From Balanoglossus misakiensis (taxonomy: Eukaryota; Hemichordata): DNA of 64,000 bases. The notes under the pieces were generated by a model, which was given only the letters and a program-made list of their open reading frames with translations, did no database searches and was not told the DNA's origin. This document shows positions 46,301 through 58,100 of the stretch, in pieces. Positions within the stretch are counted from its first letter, which is position 1; the number at the start of each line of letters is the position of its first letter. The stretch is from positions 8,990,001-9,054,000 of the forward strand of contig CM082578.2 of NCBI GenBank assembly GCA_040954595.2. The letters are read 5' to 3'. Both the position numbers and the translations under genes were made by a program.

Positions 46301-48435
46301 AGACAGCACACTGCCTAATATGGCATTGACTGTATGCAATTTTTGTAACCAGAGTCTCTTGTATGGCACATGCGCATAAGACTATCGTCACTTCCCCCAT
46401 CATAACTTACGGGTATGCCAGCCTGCGTGTGCCGCGTAATATTGACGAAATCCGAGACGACGAAAGCGATGACGTAGGTGGACATCGTGAGCGTGGTGTC
46501 AAAGTACGTCCTCGTCCAACCGGCTTCATTTCCCGCCTCGGTCTTTATTGTCGGCATGTTCGAAAGTGCCGATCTTGTGTCCCGGTGTTCCAGCACGATG
46601 TCAAAGGTCGCCTTCAACTCCGGCTCGTCGAAACAAGGGAACGCTCGCCGGGCGTAACTCAGGCCAAACTGCGTACAGGCTATGTGCCTATAATTGAGAA
46701 AAATTAACACAAGTTTCAGTTAAGTTCAATGTCAGAGTATACAGCACTCGGATTCAATTACTGTTTGTTTATATGTCTTACTCACTGTATAATTTTACTA
46801 TGGGAGATAATAGTCGAAACTCCTTACAATTTCCGTAATTGAATCACCACCATGAGAGTATTAAATTCCCCTTTAACAAGCTCTCCCACAATGTACGGTA
46901 GTTCTCACGTTCAACCCTTGTAAGTACACGTGTTAAGGTCAAGTGCACTTCGGTAAGCAAAATAAGGATGTATGTACTCGGATTAGGATTGTACACCCTT
47001 TATCGTCCAGAAGGTGCGAAGCTTGCAATATAAGAACATTTTTAGAAGTAAAAAGGGTTCTTTGGGTTGGTGGGAGACAACCTGGAAACAAGTGACCTGC
47101 TCACAGATAAACTCTGAATATCCATTGGAAGTGGATTCTTTAGAAAAGCGTGTAATATGCGTCCGCTATAATGATGTTATCAAATCCCACATCATGCATT
47201 TGACACATATGTGACTACATCCCTATTTCTCGCTGCGCTGAATTACTGTAGAGTTATATAAATGACAGTTTGTCCGCCGGCCATGTGTCAATTTGCAGGG
47301 TCCCCACGAAGAGCCGCGCACTTAAAATTCCCACGCATTTTGACAATTAATAGGGCCATATTCATACTTTCACAGGTTCACATTTCAAGTGCGGTTAAAT
47401 CTAGTTAACATAACGAAAACATAGAGTTATGTATGTATGTATGTATGTATGTATGTATGTATGTATGTATGTATGTATGTATGTATGTATGTATGTATGT
47501 ATGTATGTATGTATGTATGTATGTATGTATGTATGTATGTATGTATGTATGTATGTATGTATGTATGTATGTATGTATGTATGTATGTATGTATGTATGT
47601 ATGTATGTATGTATGTATGTATGTATGTATGTATGTATGTATGTATGTATGTACTAGGTTTATATGAGTGAGCGAGCGAGCGAATGAGAGAATGGCTCCG
47701 ATTTAAAAAAAAAACAAATAAACAGACAATTACGACTACATTAAACCATGAACAGATAACCTACCTTTGGCCCGCTTCCCCATCAACTGTGTAGTTGCTG
47801 ACGTAGTAACCCAAGAGATCCGGTTGAAGTAGAGTGCCGTTGAACGAGACTGTCAACAAGTATTTCTGACCAGCGACAATGCCGGATTGGAGGTTAATGT
47901 ACAGAAATTCGTACTCTTCTTTGCTGTCACGATTCCAGCCGACAACTTCCATCTCCTGGGGTTCTCCCGCATCCGGCGTGTGTTCCACCGCTATCGACGT
48001 CGGCACGAGCGTGTGGTGGGCGTGCATGGTTATCTTGTCCGTGGCCTCAAAACAGGTAACGTGCGCTTGCACCGTGCCCTCGAAGCTGAACTGTTCGTCG
48101 GCGTGCCCGCCGCCGGCCGCCTCGTCCAGATACGTTTTGATGTCCACCGTGTAGTGACGGGGTTTTACGCTGCCGGGCAACCTGGCGGTGGTCGGATCGT
48201 GAACGTCCTCGGGGTCGTCTGGTCGCGGGGGCAAACCGTCGTTCGGGTCCGCTGTCGCCGGCGGCGGGTCGTCGCACGTCGATTTCGGTACGTAGTACGC
48301 GACTAAAACGGCGACCGTAATTAAGACAGCTACGAGCAAAACCAAGATGAACCACTGTACAGTCGATACGAAGCAACCCCCTCGATTCCTTTTCTTGTAG
48401 CCTACCTCCTCGTCCTTGTGGTTATTGTAAGCCAT
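36303..48435 (-). CDS. ANPEP: aminopeptidase N-like M1 zinc metallopeptidase, copy 2, variant GAMEN
   Basis: Seventeen exons, high to low: 48435-47765, 46687-46411, 44936-44816, 43909-43755, 43432-43319, 42717-42577, 41506-41375, 41182-41001, 40782-40694, 39702-39569, 39042-38839, 38524-38448, 38169-38062, 37572-37402, 37247-37119, 36953-36881, 36458-36303; 977 aa. The start ATG (aaaacATGG) fits better than the GTG further upstream in the same open frame. Topology: cytosolic tail with a basic KKRNRGG, TM about 26-48, then the ectodomain. Zinc site HEVAH (403-407) with Glu426 in WLNEG is intact, as is the AYQKGASL region. The substrate signature reads SGMEN (367-371) instead of GAMEN, and Met follows HEXXH. 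It is probably an active surface aminopeptidase with altered specificity, though a changed activity is inference. Confidence 0.93.
39159..39178. repeat. (TAGG)n short repeat
   Basis: Four to five TAGG units in the intron between exons 10 and 11 of the second aminopeptidase gene, close to a poly-C run at 39109. Confidence 0.8.
40330..40396. repeat. (CTGT)n-(CCTG)n microsatellite
   Basis: Three CTGT units pass into about 14 CCTG units, in the intron between exons 9 and 10 of the second aminopeptidase gene. Confidence 0.95.
47428..47655. repeat. (TATG)n array, about 57 perfect units
   Basis: A 228-base uninterrupted tetranucleotide array in intron 1 of the second aminopeptidase gene, ending about 110 bases from exon 1. 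Frames reading MYVC repeats in it are artefacts. Confidence 0.98.
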
Positions 48436-51400
48436 GTTTTGGTCGGCGGCCGACGTTGGTGGGATATTAGTCGCGACAACCACTTTTTAACCGGACCTGA
48501 GTGACGTTCCCGCTGGAAGATGTTGTATTGCGGATCCTCCTCAAATGTTCAACTGGCTGCCACTCCACTTCTGGTCACGAGCACTACATCTCGCCGTTAC
48601 GTGATGCGAATTTCCTCCCCCTGGAAACAGTTTTGAAATATAATGTAGCGCAATCCAACTGTGCTGAAGGCCCATGTAGGTACTGTGTACGTCGAACTAA
48701 TTTAACTGTAAATATTTTTAAGGCCGTGTTGTTAGTTGCCCTCTTTATACTTGTAAAATCTGGTAGCTGGTTGACAAGAACGTGTATAGCAAAGCACTCG
48801 ACGCCCTTCGAATAACAGTGTACAGGGCACTGGTCTGTAAATAACACCGACACGCTGTTCTCAAGTCGGTTCTGTACAAGTATCTGAAGAGCGTGATTGT
48901 ACGCCTTGATAGCAGGTATATAGACTCAGCTTATTGGCAAATAATAGACCACCTTCAATTTATTTGCTTGCGGAATCTCCACGCAGGTGCGATGGAGTGA
49001 CCGTGACGCAGGTAAACCAGTCGCTGAGCGGTAATCGCAACACGCTCCCGCTAGGTACATGTAGGTGAAAAGCGACGTCGTCCTGCAATCTTCGTGAAAA
49101 AAACCCTCATGTACTCGAAATAAGGCGAACAAAATGCGGACCACTACCACGCTTGTTTAGCCTTCTCAGTGATATACAGCCGAAGAACCAGTACTTCACT
49201 GCCGTTCATGACAGACGTGTCAACATCTTCTAAACACGCTACTGCACTATATTTGAATTGCCCCCCCTGTAGCTGCCAGTTTAATTCCAAGGCTGCATTC
49301 TCAAACTGTGTGTATGGGGGTTATGGATGGTTTATAATAATGCAAAATGGATGTTGGTCACACACACAATATCTACATCTATCTCCACGCCTCCCAAACC
49401 CCCAATTCTCCAGCCCCCCTGCTCTAATATTTCTGAACGCAGCCTACTTGCCAAGTATACTGGTTTTATACAGTGCATTATCGGCGAGCAGCAAGCTACC
49501 ACCCTGAATAACGAACGATCAACACCGGTTTGCCGCTGTGCGTGTTGAAGCGTGATGACGAGGAAAGTATTTACTAATCTGTGAAGTTTATTGATGCTTT
49601 TCTCTTTGCGTGAGTCGAACGTGGCAATTAATTAAACACTCATTTTCAGAGTCCATAGGCCTGGCGCTGTACGGCATCTACCGATACTGCAGTCTGGGAT
49701 ATGTCTTATGTACCAGGTACACGTACAAACTAAGAGATATAATCATTGTAATAAGTCAGTTACATGCATCATAAATCACGATTTAATGATATCCATAGCT
49801 GTTAAGAAGACATGCTTCTTTTCAGTTCTGTATTCAGATTTGCAATGTAAGAAATTCTTGCATACAGAAACTGCGGATGCCTGTAAGTTGCTTCCTCGAC
49901 AATTTATATCACCGAATCTAAGCTAATCACGATAGGTCTTTTGTTACCAACTCTCTTTGATCGGGCCTCCGATTTTCAAGCGAAGTTCGTAGTCTGACAA
50001 GCAAGGCCCCGGCGGCCGAGACAACAATGGACCGGCCTTGTTGAACCGATGCCTGCATTCCGAGAAATGACTATACAGCCGTGGGGCGAGTCTCGGTTTC
50101 ACCGCCTTAGCCTTTCTCTCGTGCAGCAAATTGCCTGCAGATGCATTCAGCTTCTTTTTGAAATCTGCGCCAGGATTTGCGGAAAGCGCTGAACACACGC
50201 AGTCAGAATTCTATGTCGTTCTGCAGATAATACCGAGATGCGTTTGTTAGATCGTTGCTTCACGGAGTTTACGACTGACTCGGTCTCTGTTTACCGACAA
50301 AGCGTATTCAAGGCATTCGCAAAACTGAAAAATGGGCGATACAGAATACGAGCTGCAGTGTACCGAATAGGACCAAACCACACTCTCGTGCACCATGGAC
50401 GTGCTTCAGATGCATGACACCCAAACGCTACCCTGACACCCCTGTTACGTACATGCATATGGAATGCGCAGATCATTCATCATTTTAACATTTTGTGTGC
50501 AGGACTCATAGGCCTTCTTGATACTCACAGAAATTTACACGTAGAACACTGATTTCTCGCATAGTTTATAAAGATACCGTCCTTCTGTCTAATGTTGGCA
50601 GCGTCAATGGTAGCCGAGTTCAGTGTTCTTTTAAAGCATTCGTGATTTATTTCTTGGTGACAATTTAAAACACATTAACCCCGGATGCAGTCTCTTGTCA
50701 ATTTATACATATCATTGATATCATACCGTGACACGACCTTGTTTAATTCTAGGGTGACCTACAGGGAGTATTATCGGCGCTGTAAAGTTGCGTCCAAGTT
50801 GACGCTGCCACGGTTGACCATAACTGTTACTTCACCAACGTTTCAACATGAGTTGGCAATGATAATTTGAGGAGTCAATTGGGCGGTTCAAAGTGGGGTT
50901 TAGGCGGACCTAAGTTTTTGACATGGTAGCCGGCCAGAATCAGTGACATTCTCCTAGGATCATGTCAGCAAGTCCGTCACATTGTTTCAACAGTCTAAAC
51001 CAGGGCAACTACCACCCTATAAATCTCCCCGTGTTACTCAACGCATTGGTAAATACAATGTGAACAGATTTATGGTAATGGTCTCCAAATCTGTCGAAGC
51101 GTTGGGTGGCACCAGGCCGAAGACACTTTGCTCCCAGACTAACGTTGTGCTTGGTGGTGGGCAACTCTGAAGTACATGTACACGCCTCCCCAACGCATGC
51201 GCATGCTGCTGATATACTCAGGTTAATTTGCAGCAAGGCCATTTTCCATCGACCACCGAATCTTATCCAGTGTTTACACAGCGTCCCGTTCGATTAGGTG
51301 TAGAGCTTACAGAAAATGAAAATTTGTGCTGTTTAACACGATAGGACACCCGTTTAACCTTCCCGTCTCACTTGAGAATGTCTTCCCATATAAACCGCAT

Positions 51401-51787
51401 AGCCACGCGAGACCTCACAGTGTCGGAAAGTGGTCTATTTATTATTCAAGCATAGGATAACCAGTCAACCCTATTTGAATATTGATAAAATTGGGTATGA
51501 TTTGAAAAACTAATTGCCGTTGAACTTTAAATTTCACAATACCCCCAGTAATATTGATACCGAACCGTCACGCAAATCACCTGACATTCTTCCGACAACT
51601 GAATATCAAAGTTCACGATATAATCATAGCTTCAATGCAACCTATGCGAGGCCTAGTTTACTAGTCGTAGACTGTTATGGTAGAGATTCAATGCGCCTCG
51701 AAAATCAAAGTCTTTTACCTTTTCTCATGTATATTTTGCTCAAGGCAACTTTAGATTATTCTATTTTTAAAGTGATAATATAAATTA

Positions 51788-52373
51788 GAGGTCACCGTGC
51801 AAAATTTGAATGACAGAACAAAATCGTGGCAAATTGTCTCAAATTTGAAAGTCAAAATGGCCGCCAGTCGGTTCACTTTATGGGGAAAATTGAATGTAGT
51901 GATTTTTGTCATTGAAAACTAGGCGGTGAACACCCAGCTTTCCTCTGTGTTGTCAACACGACTCCACACACACTTTAATATCACACTGAATGTTTTGAAG
52001 ACTATCATATTTCTGAAAATCTGTCCCTGAGGCGTGTACTACTTTAATAATATTAAATTGAGCCTCGCATGCAAAATTGATAATAAAAATTGAAGGTCAG
52101 CGTGCAAAATTTCGAATGACGGAACAAAATTGTGTCAGTCTCAAATTCGAAATGGCCGCCAATCGCTGTGTTAACTCTATGGGGAAAAAATAAAGTAGCG
52201 ATTTTTGTGATTGAAAACAAGACTGTAATCACCCAGTTTTCTTCTATGTTTTCAAAAAGAATCCAAACACGCTTTAATATCACACATAATTGAAGGTTTT
52301 GAACACTACCCCTTTTCAGAAAATCCGTCTCCGAGTCGTGTATAACCTTTAATAACAATAAATTGAGTCGCGC
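51788..52373. repeat. two diverged tandem copies of a 305-base unit
   Basis: Unit 1 (about 51788-52068) and unit 2 (about 52092-52373) share blocks in the same order: CGTGCAAAATTT, ATGGCCGCCA, TATGGGGAAAA, AGCGATTTTTG or its variant, CTTTAATATCACAC, then AATAAATTGAG or its variant near the end. Small indels and substitutions separate them. No protein frame runs through both. Confidence 0.85.
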
Positions 52374-52654
52374 AAGGTTAGTCCACCGGTTGAGTTAATG
52401 TGTACAATATGATACTTTTGTGTCAAATATCAAGGTTAAGCTCTGTTGCCGGGTCACGTGGTTATATATGTTTTGAAAGGTCAACGCTAACGATAGGAAA
52501 CTTTACTTCTTTAGTTTCAGGGTTATGATTAAATCATAAAGATGGCACACTTCGGTTTAATTGATACAATCACTCTGTGGGTCACTCTCCTTTCGGATGA
52601 CGCCGCTGACCGATCGCTGGTTCTTTTGTCCCCGTCTAACTTGATCCGACGAGC

Positions 52655-52872
52655 GTGCCAATTCAACAAAAATTGACCATTATTACCCTGTTCACAGTCG
52701 TCGTAATAATGATTACACTTCTAATGCAGATTCGGTACCAGGGTAATAACCTAATCGATTACGAGATACATGAAAAGAAGACATCGTTATGGCGATATAT
52801 GATCCGGAGCGGTTTTACTCAAGGGGGATTGAGTGATGATCGCCACCATGATCATGTGAACACGGAACGATG
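52655..52872 (+). other. orphan membrane-anchor exon candidate
   Basis: The open frame reads a short polar start, then TIITLFTVVVIMITLLMQIR, then a polar stalk-like stretch ending at a donor-like TG|GTAAAG near 52872. This is the pattern of the first exon of a type II membrane protein such as a Golgi transferase. The frame has no ATG before the hydrophobic segment, and no second exon was found. Confidence 0.2.
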
Positions 52873-55125
52873 GTAAAGAATCTCAAATTTAACGTTTTGG
52901 ATCGTATTATATGAAAGAAACCTCTGACACGTATGGAGATACTAGTATCAGCCTTTGCATTGGCTTGGCTATTGCGCGCGTTTGAATTTGGGTCATACCG
53001 TACCCAGGTACATGTATGACCTTCGGGGGGGGGGGGTGAGCCGATTGGGAATATCAATGAATGCCTCCGGTGGAAAGGGATACAATCTGAAAACGTTTTC
53101 CAGCACAAACATAGTGTCATCCAGTGAAAATAACTAAAAGCGAAGCAGAAAAATTCCAATCCTATGATTGGTATAAAAGACTCACTTTATTACACTCGCA
53201 ATGCCTATGTCACTACTGGAGTAACTGTCCAACGATTCATATTTCCCTGTAGCACAAAAACAACCCAATACTTTCGGACAGTGCAATTCTCATAACATAT
53301 TTTCTCTGTGTGTGGCCGATATAGAGTTTGAGATCGCAGTGCATGGGAAGTTTTTTGCTGCATAACTCGTTAAAAAGCTGGTAATATAACTCGATTGCAC
53401 GGTAGCTGGGCATCGATCAAGTATAATCACAAGGGATATACCGACAAGAAACATTTCATGGTTGACCATCTTTTTGATCTGTGTCTGAGTCAGACACTCA
53501 TTAACGTTCCTTGTTAGACATTTCATTTTATGTGTCTTGAAGAGTTTTCAAAAGTTGATGGAAGAGCCTCCATACTTGTACGAACCGTCGGATTGTTTCA
53601 CGTCAACAATCAACATGCGCAGCCTTGGAAAATATAGCTTGCAAATGAACGTATCTAAGCCCTGGCAAGAACGATGTTGAAAATGTGTTTTTCATCATAT
53701 TTTTTGTGGTTTTTGTCTACTTTTGAATTATACCCCTGCCTATAGCAGTCGACGCTTCAAAGGTGAGCAAGCGAGGGACACAATAGCGTGACGTCACACG
53801 ACTTCTATCGCCAAACAAACGAGTATTTCTCTAAGCTTGTAATGAAAACCGTCTCGTGATTCGGATTTTGTTGTAAATCGCTCACTTTATTCCAATATTA
53901 ATTAGATATATAGACTTCCAGCATAAACGTTTCGTTACAAAGTATCCCCGGTGATTCTACCATGAATAAATCGTGCGATCAAAACTTAAATATAAAAGTT
54001 ACGACACATTTTGGGGAAAAGCACTTCGGTCATCCCGATGTTGAGAGATCAATTACTGCATATTCCACACCCAAACACGACTATTAATAATATATACAAA
54101 ATAGTTACATACTATTCATGTTATAATATTGTACTGTGCTGTATATCAAAGCATAATATAAAAAAACCCATTCCACAGAAGTGCATATACCTTAAGTACA
54201 AAATTAACAATACGCTTTCACAACATCTTTATACAACACACCTTCCAGAGTACAGTCATACAATTTGTGTTTTCTTTGTACATAATGAACACAATGACCA
54301 TGTATTTAAATGCTAACGTGCTTACAGAGAACCACAATTTCAGCGCGAAGACACAGGCCCGATTCATTAGATAACTATAATAATTATATAAGTGCGACGA
54401 TTCTGATTAATAATGGCAGAAGACGGGACCGAACCACCACGTGCACACAAGCGCGACGATAGACAACCCTCAATACTTTAGGCCTAACACTCGTTGTAAA
54501 CATTCGACTTTCACAAACATTTATGACGTCAGCTGGTATAAAAATCATAACAAAAAAGACATTCGTCACAAAAATACTACATATAAAGTCAAAATAATAC
54601 AATACATATCGACAGAATCCGAATACGCTTCTGACGCAAGTTCACAGACTATTCAATGAGAGGAATGGAGTTGTCAGTGGATTGTGATCTTAAATTAATT
54701 ACCCCCCCCCCTTTTTTTAAAAAGAATTTGACATGTTAACAAGACGGCACTGCAAGTCACGTGAGCTTGTATGCTGGACTCCACCAATGCGGAATCGATT
54801 GTCAACTGCAGTGTAGCTTATAATTACATGTATGTCCACAGGTCACGCGAAACGTGCCGCCGCAAAACCTTTATATAACATCACATCTATAGTCTAGAAT
54901 CTAGACGTCGTCTCGGTATACACTCTTACTGTTCTCAGTGATTCTATACGACTTCTGGATTCTGGACGTGCATTGCAACACGCGACCGTGAAATAACGAA
55001 CGATATGTGTGTAGGTGTGCGCGTCTTGAAGTTTAAGATCCAATAATGTTCAAAACTAGAAATCTGGCTCAGTCTGCTTTCCATTACATGGGCTGCTATA
55101 GCTGCCTGCAAACTGCCAGTGGGTT

Positions 55126-55131
55126 TTTATT
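55126..55131 (-). terminator. polyadenylation signal overlapping the stop codon
   Basis: On the - strand the last codons of the third aminopeptidase gene run GAA TAA AAA, so AATAAA includes the stop codon. If it is used, the 3' UTR would be only about 15-30 bases. Confidence 0.4.
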
Positions 55132-58100
55132 CTAACGCCCTCCCCGTGACTTCCTTCAGCCACTGGTGAATCGGCTCGTGGTTCCTCTCCATCCACTCTA
55201 TGTTGGTCTTCACCACGTCCACGGCTCGGTAGAATTCGTTGGCAATCTCGACGGGCATGTCCCTGTGCTCACGAATAAACCTCTCCAACTGAAAAAAAAT
55301 AATCACAGTAAAAAAGCAATCAGCACCGAAGACAGGGGAAAGAAGCAAGCGTTCCCACGCTTCATAGCATTTGATGGAGACCAGTTTAGGATAATTCAAA
55401 GTACATTATCGCTATCCCGTAGATTATGTGGCATTTTGGAGAACGGTCGGCGATTAATGAAACCCCATTAACACGATACTTAAGATACTGAGCATCGTGC
55501 CACCGTATAGACTCTTGTGCTTCCACTAAAGGACGGATGTCATCATCCCCCCTGAGTTCATGCGCTCGAGTATACATAGTTGAAACGTTAGTTTTGAATT
55601 ATGACGATACCTTAAAAGCTAACGAGATCATACTAAACCCGGGCATTACTTGTTCAAGGACACTGTGGATTTTTTTTACATGCAAGACCTACGTGTTTGA
55701 AAAGTCAGGGCGGCCGTCGAAAAGGATAGAGTCACAAAATGAAGTCTTTAATACCCTGCTCTGGACAGGATATGATAAATGGCAAAATGTAAGCTGTCTC
55801 AGTCACGGCCAATACACGGCATGTGCAACATTGGATCGGCTGTTTGATTGTACCCATTCAGTAAATATATGCGTTGGAACGCCATAAGATGACAAGAACC
55901 GGACGTTAGGACAGGCTGGAAATGTAAACGCATCCCAGGTTGACATAAACCATTCTTCTTTTTTGTAAATCAAGACTGTTTAACTACAACAAACGCTGTA
56001 ACTCAAACAGTTTTACTGGTACTGAAGGAAGGATCCATCACGCGTCGGAATAAATTGCAAGCTTAACCTAAAATAGTGTTGTTTGTGTCACCTTGCTTCA
56101 AATTGGGGATTGGCAACATCAATTGGAAATGGCCGGGCATGGTTTGGGCTACTGGGGACCAACGGTTAATGAGTTCATGTGTTGGAGGGTCATGCTGTTG
56201 TTGATGAAGGGACGGTACGGAAGTACGCAACATTGCCATGGAAACGCTTCATGGCAGTTCTTGTCAGTCACTCGTTGTCATTGCAGAATGAACGGCCTGC
56301 GTTCTGCCATGGTAACCTCCCCCAATCTGAATGCGCTTCTTCAACCCAGACTGCAAAATAGAAAACAATGCATCGATGTTACAAGCCAAGCGCAATGCGA
56401 GAGTATCTTTGCTTACCTGCGATAGGTTCTGCGGAGTGTTGAGGGAATCGGAGAACCTCAGGATAAAAGCGTAAGCCGAGTCATTGTGCCTGAAAAAAAA
56501 TAAGACAGCAATCGTGTAAACAGAAACCCTATTGAAGCTTATTTTTATACCTAGAAGGTTATTATAGCACACATTGGCTTCTTTTCAGATGGGAGAGACA
56601 ACGTAGACGCTCTTTTGGCTACTGATTGACGTCGCATCAGCGCCCAATTACACGTAGTAGAGATTCACTGATCGTCAGAGAGACCACCCATTGTTTGGCC
56701 GAGGTCGTGATTTCCTCTTTCTGTATCGTGACGAACGCGCAGGATGTCATTCGGAACAACATCTCTTGTTTCTATGACTGTCGTGTTCACAAAACGACTA
56801 AACTGTTCAAAATACACCAGAAAGACTCGAGGCGGTGGTACGATTTATACACGTTAAATTAAATCTACATGTACCTTTTAACAAATACGTACGGCATGGC
56901 TATGCGACCTTGACCAATCACTCAATCACAGCACACAGGCATACATGTACCTGGGCACCTTAAAAATTACCTGCTATGTATTTCTTGAAAGTTGTCCAGG
57001 ACATAATCCCAGGCGATTGAAAATCCCAGTGCCGACCCCGTTTCTATTACGGTAAGGACAGACCAGAGCGAATCGGTTTCGGCTCCATGCTCAAGGAATC
57101 TGATGAGAAGCGGGGATTACAAGTTTAGTGCCTTACAAACACAAGAAAGCGAAAATTGGATAATGTATGTATTTTTTAAATTAAGCTTTTCAACTTCTTG
57201 AATTCGGGTAAGCTGCTTATGTCATATATAGACCCGTGGCGGTTGTTTTATTACCAGTAACTTAGCGGTACATAATTTGTATTTCGAATGTACCTTTTCA
57301 GAGTGGCTGGATCGCGACTGAAACCCAGCGCATCGGAAAGCGCTAAACCTTCGTGAGTCTGCGCCCCGAGGGAGACGTATCTTTCAAATGCAAAGTTCCA
57401 CTCTTCCGCGCCGCCGTATTGAATTCCAGTGCGGTAAACGGTTGGTTTCAAGTCGCCGCTAATCCTGTAAGAAGTAGTAAAAAAAATCCAGCGATAAAAT
57501 CTTGTTATTGGTACGGTCTATACTCGCTGGCAGATTACGACAATACTATTTCGCTGCCGTTCAAATTGAAATAAGAAGCGCCACCACGAGTTGAATGTGA
57601 AATTTGAGCATCTCCAAATTTTGCTGGGGATACAAGCGTCCCCGGGGGAATGGAGAATCGAATTGCTATCGTATCAAATAAGGACGGTGTACAATAGTAA
57701 CGCGTGGACAAAAAAACGGACGAACTGTGAATGTGAAACATAGTTACAGAATACGAAAAGGCAGAGAGAGGTGGCTTTAGGAAAAAGTTTACATCGATTG
57801 AAAGCATCAAATAATCACCAGAAACACAAAACATAGACTAAAAACTCATGGTTTGGAAACTGCGGGTACTGTATTATCACTACTCTGACCTCTGAAAACA
57901 AACTGGACTGTTCTGTTTGTAATGGATAATGTACGAGTGTCGTTCAATATCTGAACGATTGCACGACACGAGTACATTATCCGGCTTACAACTCGTCGCA
58001 ACATCTGTGATCTTGACATATGCTAAACAACTTCTCAATCACATCAACCAATCACAAGCGTCGCAAAATACACCTGGTGTATGACTCATTTCGATTGGAT

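Larger units (their letters stand above)
48436..55126. other. spacer between aminopeptidase genes 2 and 3
   Basis: Upstream region of copy 2 and downstream region of copy 3. It holds a diverged 305-base tandem duplication (51788-52373), a candidate membrane-anchor exon ending near 52872, and AT-rich stretches at 53880-54660. I found no complete gene. Frames at 48501-48815, 49169-49507 and 54011-54316 match nothing I recognise. Confidence 0.5.

Noticed and set aside
47429-47671. 80-codon frame of MYVC repeats
   Set aside because: Pure translation of the TATG microsatellite; open in several frames for the same reason.
47887-48376. Antisense frames over aminopeptidase 2 exon 1
   Set aside because: Shadows of a GC-rich coding exon with a clear type II anchor and M1 N-terminal domain.
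48436-48483. Upstream GTG start for aminopeptidase 2
   Set aside because: Open frame only; the ATG at 48435 has better context and gives the normal short cytosolic tail.
48660-48730. HNF1-like site upstream of aminopeptidase 2
   Set aside because: The sequence near AACTAATTTAAC only loosely resembles the HNF1 palindrome; too weak to list.
56093-56425. 110-codon + frame in the last intron of aminopeptidase 3
   Set aside because: Runs over a real - strand exon edge and has no family resemblance.
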